The notes under the pieces were generated by a model. The model did not search any database and had not been told where the DNA came from. It was given only the letters and a program-made list of their open reading frames with translations. The position numbers and the translations under genes were made by a program. From JAFARZ01 sp035651595 (GTDB taxonomy: Bacteria; Actinomycetota; Actinomycetes; Streptosporangiales; Streptosporangiaceae): a stretch of DNA of 19,390 nt. The stretch covers positions 1 to 19,390 of the forward strand of contig DASRFJ010000056.1 of the NCBI GenBank assembly GCA_035651595.1. Reading direction: 5' to 3'. Each line of letters starts with the position of its first letter. Positions within the stretch are counted from its first letter, which is position 1. This document shows positions 15,284-19,390 of the stretch, piece by piece.

Positions 15284-16270
15284 ATGCGTCAGCTCACCGC
15301 GGCGGAGGTCGAGCGGGCCCGGCTGCTTCCCGGCAACTCGGCGCTGCTGTTCCTCACCGACCGCTGCCCGGTGGGCTGCGCCCACTGCTCGGTCGACTCC
15401 CGCCGCGACAGCCCCAGGATCAGCGACTTCGCGCTGCTCGAGGAGCTCGTCGCCGGCCTGTCCATGTCCCGGGCCACGGTCGTCGGCATCTCCGGTGGCG
15501 AGCCGTTCGTCGAGCGCCGTGGCCTGACGATGGCCGCGCGCGCGCTCGCCGGTGCCGGGAAAAAACTGGTCATTTACACCAGCGGCATGTGGGCGGTGCG
15601 CGCGGACGCGCCGCGCTGGGCGACGGACGTGCTCGCGCTGGCGAGCTGCGTATACCTCAGCACCGACGCCTATCATGCGGCGCACATCGACGACGCGACG
15701 TTCGGCCGGGCCGCCCGCGCGATCCAGGCCGCGGGCCCGTGGATCGTCACCCAGGTCGCCGGTTCGGCGGCACAGGCGACGCAGGCGGAACACCTGCTCG
15801 CCACCGCGCTGGGCACCGCGTGGCGGGAGCACGCGGAAGTCCGGCGCGTGCCGTTGCTGGAGGCTGGCCGCGGAGCGGGCCTTTCCCGTGCCGCCCGTGC
15901 GTCCGCCGAGCCCGGTGCGGACTTCGGCACGTGCCGCCTGGCCGCGGCTCCCGTGGTCCGGTACGACGGCTGGGTCAGCGCGTGCTGCAACGAGACCGTC
16001 ATCACGCGCGGCGGCCCGGGCCGGCTGCGCCGGCGGGTCAGCACGGCCACCGAGCTCACCGCCGCGCTCACCGAATTCGCGGACGATCGCTACCTCCGGG
16101 CGATCGGCACCGCGGGGATGGGTGCGCTCACCGCGCTGCACACCTACCGGGACCTGTCCACGCAACGCTTTGCGCATATCTGCCAGCTGTGCTTCCAGAT
16201 GGTCGTGCGGGAGCCAGCGCCCGCCGACCGGACGGTGCTCACCCTGCTCGGCCAGCGGAGCCCGGCATGA
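15284..16270 (+). CDS. Radical SAM protein 2, paralogue of the preceding gene
   Basis: The 328-residue product starts at ATG 15284, 2 nt after the stop of the first radical SAM gene. The cluster motif CPVGCAHC lies at 28-35, and SGGEPF follows. C-terminal TCRLA, SACCNE and ICQLC repeat the cysteine spacing of radical SAM protein 1, with matching text around it (GPDGTITACCNQ against RYDGWVSACCNE). The two therefore come from a tandem duplication and probably act on the same peptide or as a heterodimer. It overlaps the downstream oxidase gene by ATGA (16267-16270). The substrate is not known; peptide modification is inferred from the auxiliary-cluster cysteines and the neighbouring peptide gene. 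Confidence 0.88.
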   Translation: MRQLTAAEVERARLLPGNSALLFLTDRCPVGCAHCSVDSRRDSPRISDFALLEELVAGLSMSRATVVGISGGEPFVERRGLTMAARALAGAGKKLVIYTSGMWAVRADAPRWATDVLALASCVYLSTDAYHAAHIDDATFGRAARAIQAAGPWIVTQVAGSAAQATQAEHLLATALGTAWREHAEVRRVPLLEAGRGAGLSRAARASAEPGADFGTCRLAAAPVVRYDGWVSACCNETVITRGGPGRLRRRVSTATELTAALTEFADDRYLRAIGTAGMGALTALHTYRDLSTQRFAHICQLCFQMVVREPAPADRTVLTLLGQRSPA

Positions 16271-16938
16271 CCACCGTGCAGGGCGCCGGCGCCGTACTGC
16301 GGACCAAGCTCGGCCTGCTGCTCCCGGCCCTCCAGACCGCCGCCGACCGGGTCTGGGACACGCCCCCGGCCCGGGAGCGCTACATCGGCTACCTGTCCGT
16401 GATGCATGCCGTGATCAGGGCGTCGGTCCCGCTCATGCAGGCGGCGGCTCGCCGGTGCGCGACGGCGGGCGGCGACCCGGTCGCGCTCGGGCTGCGCGAG
16501 TACCTGCACGGCCACATAGCGGAGGAACGCGGGCACGACGACTGGATCGTCGCCGACCTTGCCGCGGCTGGCGAGGATCCCAGCCGGTGCATCGCCAGGA
16601 TTCCGCCTGCCGAGGTGGCCGCGCTTGTCGGTGCGCAGTACTACTGGCTGGAGCACTATCACCCGGTGACCCTGCTCGGGTACATCGCCGTGCTCGAGGG
16701 AAATCCGCCGAAGCCGGAACTCGTGGACCACCTCATCGGTGCCACCGGCCTGCCCCCGTCGGCCTTCCGCACGCTGCGAGCGCACGCCGAGCTGGATCCC
16801 GGGCACGCGGACGCGGTGTTCGCGCTGCTCGACGACCTCGCGCTGAGCGCGGATCAGCGCCGGGCCATCGAGCGCAGCGCACTGCACAGCCTGCTGCGGG
16901 CGACGCGGATCATGACCGATTTGGCGGCGGGACCATGA
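16267..16938 (+). CDS. Haem-oxygenase-like di-iron oxidase candidate
   Basis: The 223-residue, all-helical protein has the look of the TenA/PqqC/haem-oxygenase fold. Ligand-rich helices are HGHIAEERGHDDW (81-93), YYWLEHYHPVTLLGYIAVLEG (125-145) and HAELDPGHAD (173-182). The last, H-x3-D-x2-H, together with the Glu/His of the first resembles the metal-binding set of HDO enzymes (UndA, SznF, BesC), which activate O2 for hydroxylation, N-oxygenation or C-C cleavage. Databases would probably call it an iron-containing redox enzyme. It is coupled to radical SAM gene 2 by a 4-nt overlap, so it likely works on the same intermediate. A cofactorless TenA/PqqC-type role is the alternative. Confidence 0.75.
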   Translation: MTTVQGAGAVLRTKLGLLLPALQTAADRVWDTPPARERYIGYLSVMHAVIRASVPLMQAAARRCATAGGDPVALGLREYLHGHIAEERGHDDWIVADLAAAGEDPSRCIARIPPAEVAALVGAQYYWLEHYHPVTLLGYIAVLEGNPPKPELVDHLIGATGLPPSAFRTLRAHAELDPGHADAVFALLDDLALSADQRRAIERSALHSLLRATRIMTDLAAGP

Positions 16939-16995
16939 GAGCCGGCGGTGGCCGGGTTCTGGCCGCCGGCCCGCGGTGCGTAAGCCAGCCGGGCG

Positions 16996-17095
16996 GGCGG
17001 CTAAGCCATGTCCGGCTCCTGAGTCAGCCGGCCGGCGGCGCTGGTTGCGCCTATTCGGCGGAGGCGGGCGCTCCGCACGCCGTCAAGAATTGTGG
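16996..17095 (+). repeat. Intergenic repeat copy A (upstream of methyltransferase)
   Basis: Copy A shares with copy B (18413-18554) the 12-mer GGCGGCTAAGCC (16996-17007), a GTCAGC..GGCCGGCGGCG block (17023-17040), a 33-nt block starting GTTGCGCC (17044-17076, about 29 of 33 identical) and CGTCAAG (17081). CGTCAAG lies 75 nt before the GTG start at 17156. It occupies most of the 217-nt gap between the oxidase and methyltransferase genes. Confidence 0.7.
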
Positions 17096-17155
17096 GGTGC
17101 CGTGCTTACCGTGGTGCTGCCGATCCGGCCCCTACCCCCGAGGATGGAGGGTCCC

Positions 17156-18421
17156 GTGCCAGGAATGGAGTCGTGGAACGGTATCGACGAGCTGGTCAGC
17201 GCCGTGGGCGGCCGCGACGCCGACCTGCTCCGGGTGATCGGACGCATCGGGCCGGGCAACGTGGCCGGGATGCTCGCCGCGGAAATCCAGGAGCGCGCCG
17301 ACGTGCCGTCCAGCGTCGGCACGACGACCGTCAGCATTAACCTGCGCATCGATCACGATGGCACGGCATATCGCTATGCCGTCTCGCTCAAGGACGGTCA
17401 GGCGCTCGTCGTACCGGGCGAAGCGGACGACGCGTCGGCGGAGGTGAGCTACTCGCTGCTCGACCTCACCCGGCTGCTCTACCCCCATCGGCCGGATTAC
17501 GAGTCCACCAGCCGCGACGCCCGGCTGCTCTGGTCATGGGACCAGCCAGGAACCGGCAAGCTCCAGATGGAGGAAATGGTCCAGCGCGCGAAGGTCGACT
17601 CGGAGCAGATGTTCGCGGCGGGCCAGGCCTGGATGGCCCGCGTCTACCAGTCCGTGCACTGCCTGATCAGTGCCTGCTCGGCGGGCAGCGCCAGCCTGAA
17701 TGACCTGGCCGCTCGCTACGGATCGGACAAGTGGGGCGGGATGCACTGGTACACCCCGCGCTATATGAATCACTTTTCGCCGCTGCGATACGACCCGGTG
17801 AAGGTGCTCGAGATCGGCATCGGCGGATACAAGTACGCCTCCTGCGGCGGAGAGTCGCTCTATATGTGGCAGCATTTCTTCCCGCGCGGCCTCATCTACG
17901 GCGTGGACCTCTACCCCAAGCCCAGCGTCCGCGGGTCCCGTATCCGCACCATCCAGGGCGACCAGAATGACCCCTCCTTTCTCCGCTCGCTCGCGGCCGA
18001 GTTCGGCCCGTTCGACATCATCATCGACGACGGCAGCCACATTAACGAGCACGTGCGGACGAGCTTCGAGGAGCTGTTCGGCAGCGTGCGACCCGGCGGG
18101 TACTACGTGATAGAGGACCTGCACACGTCCTTCTGGCCGGAGTTCGGCGGTGAGGCTCCGCCCTGTTCGTCCCAGACGACGATCGGCCTGCTCAAAGACC
18201 TGCTCGAGGGGCTGCACGTCAGCGAGTACGCGGGCCGGGAACTCGACAGAACCCAGCTCGCCCACCCTTCTGAAGTGTGCGTGTACCACAACATCGCCTT
18301 CTTGCGTAAGGGAATCAGAAGCGGGCACGGCATTCCGGACTGGATCAAGCAGTTGGGCGTGCAGGTCGGCTCCTTGGGCCCGGGTTCGGAGCCGCCTACG
18401 CCATCTGGGCGCGGCGGCTAA
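17156..18421 (+). CDS. MycE-like SAM- and metal-dependent O-methyltransferase
   Basis: The 421-residue product has two parts like the macrolide sugar O-methyltransferase MycE (about 400 aa). An N-terminal domain (DELVSAVGGRDADLLRVIG and following, with a SCP2/MycE_N-like beta region) precedes a class I methyltransferase domain. The latter starts DLAARYGSDKWGGMHWYTPRY and continues with VLEIGIGGY (SAM loop, about 217), IIIDDGSHINEH (about 290) and VIEDLHTSFWP. The Asp of DDGSH and the Glu-Asp of IEDL are at the places that hold Mg2+ in MycE, and the His is the likely base. By family it would methylate a sugar hydroxyl, which fits the NDP-sugar genes nearby. GTG 17156 is chosen because GGAGG (17146-17150) lies 5 nt upstream; ATG 17144 and 17165 are alternatives. 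A repeated element precedes it. Confidence 0.88.
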   Translation: MPGMESWNGIDELVSAVGGRDADLLRVIGRIGPGNVAGMLAAEIQERADVPSSVGTTTVSINLRIDHDGTAYRYAVSLKDGQALVVPGEADDASAEVSYSLLDLTRLLYPHRPDYESTSRDARLLWSWDQPGTGKLQMEEMVQRAKVDSEQMFAAGQAWMARVYQSVHCLISACSAGSASLNDLAARYGSDKWGGMHWYTPRYMNHFSPLRYDPVKVLEIGIGGYKYASCGGESLYMWQHFFPRGLIYGVDLYPKPSVRGSRIRTIQGDQNDPSFLRSLAAEFGPFDIIIDDGSHINEHVRTSFEELFGSVRPGGYYVIEDLHTSFWPEFGGEAPPCSSQTTIGLLKDLLEGLHVSEYAGRELDRTQLAHPSEVCVYHNIAFLRKGIRSGHGIPDWIKQLGVQVGSLGPGSEPPTPSGRGG

Positions 18422-18554
18422 GCCAGAACTGGCCACGGGTCAGCAGGCCGGCGGCGGAGGTCAGCGGACCGGGCCGGTGCCCCGGGTTGGCTGGCGCGGG
18501 AAGTTGCGCCGATTCGGCGGACGCGGGCTCTGCGCCCGACGTCAAGGATGTGAG
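18413..18554 (+). repeat. Intergenic repeat copy B (upstream of the leader-like peptide)
   Basis: This is the counterpart of copy A: GGCGGCTAAGCC (18413-18424, including the methyltransferase stop codon), the GTCAGC..GGCCGGCGGCG block (18439-18456), the block starting GTTGCGCC (18503-18535) and CGTCAAG at 18540. An extra stretch of about 43 nt lies between the second and third blocks. CGTCAAG is again exactly 75 nt before the start codon (18615). Position conservation suggests a duplicated promoter or regulatory segment. Confidence 0.7.
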
Positions 18555-18561
18555 TAACAGA

Positions 18562-18596
18562 TCACCAGGTGAGCCCCGGAAATCATGGCCTGGTGA
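18562..18596 (+). promoter_or_regulatory. Leader hairpin upstream of the 70-aa peptide
   Basis: TCACCAGG (18562-18569) and CCTGGTGA (18589-18596) are perfect reverse complements with a 19-nt loop. They end 7 nt before the AAGGAG ribosome binding site of the peptide gene. There is no T-run, so this is not a terminator. It may be an mRNA-stabilising 5' stem or an operator. Confidence 0.45.
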
Positions 18597-18614
18597 GAAC
18601 CGTAAGGAGTGACA

Positions 18615-18827
18615 ATGCCTGAGGGTCAGAAGCCGAAGCTGCGTGAGCTGGTTGTCCGTGCGGCGTCCGACGCGGACTTCGCGATGCAAGTGCTGAGCAA
18701 CCCCGAGTCGGTAGCTAGCGAATACCACCTGGACGCGGCCCAGATCGAGCAGATCCGCGACCTGGTTAACCAGGGCATCTTCCAGCCCGCGGTCGAGGCG
18801 CACGCCACCCCGGAGAACTACGAATAG
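18615..18827 (+). CDS. 70-aa NHLP-leader-like peptide, candidate RiPP precursor
   Basis: The start is ATG with AAGGAG 5 nt upstream; an in-frame GTG at 18609 overlaps that site and is unlikely. The middle of the peptide, DADFAMQVLSNPESVASEYHL followed by DAAQIEQIRDLV, follows the F-x3-L-x2-P-x6-Y/L pattern of nitrile-hydratase-related leader peptides. It recalls small actinomycete RiPP families of the Os1348/Franean1_4349 kind (from memory, not searched). There is no Gly-Gly cleavage site. The tail FQPAVEAHATPENYE holds His, Thr, Asn and Tyr but no Cys, so radical SAM or di-iron chemistry would act on C-H or Tyr/Asn/His side chains rather than form thioethers. It is the last gene of the plus-strand series, with its own upstream repeat, hairpin and strong terminator, which suggests high expression. 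Confidence 0.8.
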   Translation: MPEGQKPKLRELVVRAASDADFAMQVLSNPESVASEYHLDAAQIEQIRDLVNQGIFQPAVEAHATPENYE

Positions 18828-18871
18828 AGTTCCCCGGCGTTTTCGTGTGCTGGCGTATCGCGACGGGATTT

Positions 18872-18914
18872 GCAAACGGCTTCTCCAGATTCCCCGGAGA
18901 AGCCGTTTGCTTTT
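18872..18914 (+). terminator. Intrinsic terminator after the peptide gene
   Basis: A perfect 15-bp stem, GCAAACGGCTTCTCC (18872-18886) with GGAGAAGCCGTTTGC (18896-18910), has a 9-nt loop and is followed by TTTT. It lies 45 nt after the peptide stop. This is the clearest rho-independent terminator in the window and marks the end of the radical SAM operon. Confidence 0.9.
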
Positions 18915-19049
18915 GCCGCTTATATGCGGACGGCGCGGCCGGTATCCAAACATGTGCTCGCGGCGTCGATCCAGCTGCGGTCGTCCAGCTTGCGCCCCGT
19001 ATCAGGATATTTGGTATTACTTCGGGCGCGCAGCCAGGCGGGCCAGATC

Positions 19050-19096
19050 ATTGCGGACAGTTACCCCCCCAATCCGGGGGGGTAAGTGTCCGCAAT
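19050..19096. repeat. 21-bp near-perfect inverted repeat with C7/G7 core
   Basis: The arms 19050-19070 (ATTGCGGACAGTTA then seven C) and 19076-19096 (seven G then TAAGTGTCCGCAAT) pair at 20 of 21 positions around a 5-nt loop (AATCC); the one mismatch is G19060-G19086. It lies in the 400-nt gene-free gap between the convergent peptide and S53 peptidase genes. It may be a bidirectional terminator or a REP/MITE-like mobile repeat. Confidence 0.8.
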
Positions 19097-19177
19097 AATT
19101 TCCGACAATGGCCGTCCCGCGACAAACCGGATATGTCCGGCAGCCTGCACGTAGGGAGCCGGGCGCCTAGACAGCTA

Positions 19178-19209
19178 GCCGCCGCCCCGGAGGAACCGGG
19201 AGCGGCGGC
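19178..19209 (-). terminator. GC hairpin past the S53 peptidase gene
   Basis: GCCGCCGCCCCGG (19178-19190) pairs with CCGGGAGCGGCGGC (19196-19209), with one bulged base and an AGGAA loop. It lies 21 nt beyond the stop codon of the minus-strand peptidase. An outer pair, GCGCCTAG (19163-19170) with CTAGGCGC (19231-19238), encloses it. There is no U-run on the minus-strand transcript, so this is a T-less actinomycete-type terminator at best. Confidence 0.45.
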
Positions 19210-19230
19210 CAGAGGTTCGGTGATTAAAGG

Positions 19231-19390
19231 CTAGGCGCGGCCCAGGGTGAGCAGGTGGATCAGGTGGGCGGCGTCGGGGGTACCGAGGCCGGTGGCGGGG
19301 TCCCAGCCTGGGCCGGCCGAGTAACCCGGCACGCCGGTCACGTCCCAGGCGTTGTTCCCGGTCACGACGTCGTGGAAGGCGTACTTGTAG
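19231..19390 (-). CDS. Sedolisin (S53 family) serine peptidase, C-terminal fragment
   Basis: Only the last 52 codons are inside the window, and the gene runs off the right edge. The translation contains AFHDVVTGNNAWDVTGVPGY followed by SAGPGWDPATGLGTPDAAHL. This is the conserved C-terminus of pro-kumamolisin/sedolisin proteases, including the D-V-x-x-G-N-N calcium-site region and GW-D-P-A-T-G-L-G-T-P. These are secreted acid-active Ser-Glu-Asp peptidases. It converges on the peptide gene. It is either a housekeeping neighbour marking the cluster boundary or, less likely, a leader-removing protease. Confidence 0.88.
   Translation of the reverse strand, partial: YKYAFHDVVTGNNAWDVTGVPGYSAGPGWDPATGLGTPDAAHLIHLLTLGRA

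Noticed and set aside
16935..17237. Cys-rich 100-codon frame overlapping the oxidase stop by ATGA (contains CGVPCLPWCC)
   Set aside because: It is tempting as a fourth precursor, but it runs 80 nt into the methyltransferase gene, has no independent ribosome binding site beyond the overlap, and its first half is the repeated intergenic element.

Overview
This window looks like part of a natural-product (RiPP-type) biosynthetic region from a high-GC filamentous actinomycete. Support for that host: strongly GC-biased codon third positions, GTG/TTG starts, AGGAGG-type ribosome binding sites, an AfsR/SARP regulator, and a sedolisin-type protease at the right edge. The species cannot be told from the sequence.

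Layout. Positions 1-374 hold no recognisable gene, only three copies of an 8-base box and two GC-rich tandem repeats. A GAF-domain protein (375-1103, minus) is followed by a divergent intergenic region with a 25-base dyad. The first biosynthetic block (plus) is a 52-residue Cys/Ser/Thr-rich candidate precursor (1224-1382), an E1-like/YcaO cyclodehydratase overlapping it (1367-3613) and a SagB/McbC-type FMN azoline dehydrogenase (3674-5275). Together these are an azole-forming (TOMM) set. An AfsR/SARP regulator (5442-7280) follows, preceded by a consensus-like promoter and an 11-bp-periodic direct repeat array. It runs 59 bp tail-to-tail into a full-length LanB-type dehydratase on the minus strand (7222-10314). 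Divergent from the LanB gene is a 66-residue leader-like peptide (10377-10577).

A minus-strand three-gene operon (13996 to 10578) encodes a long-form glucose-1-phosphate thymidylyltransferase, a nucleotide-sugar 6-dehydrogenase and a UXS/ArnA-like NDP-glucuronate decarboxylase. This is a textbook route from NDP-glucose to an NDP-pentose such as NDP-xylose. No glycosyltransferase is visible.

The right block (plus, 14151-18827) encodes two paralogous radical SAM proteins with C-terminal auxiliary-cluster cysteines, a haem-oxygenase-fold di-iron oxidase candidate, a MycE-like SAM/metal-dependent O-methyltransferase, and a 70-residue peptide with a nitrile-hydratase-like (NHLP) leader. That last gene ends in a strong intrinsic terminator (18872-18914). 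A degenerate duplicated intergenic element sits exactly the same distance (75 nt) upstream of the methyltransferase and peptide starts. A 21-bp near-perfect inverted repeat and the C-terminus of a convergent S53 peptidase close the window.

Interpretation (inference): the region combines azole formation, Ser/Thr dehydration, two radical SAM enzymes, a di-iron oxidase, sugar supply and O-methylation around three candidate precursor peptides. It is either one unusual hybrid RiPP pathway or two or three adjacent ones. No LanC cyclase, thiopeptide pyridine synthase, transporter or glycosyltransferase is seen here.
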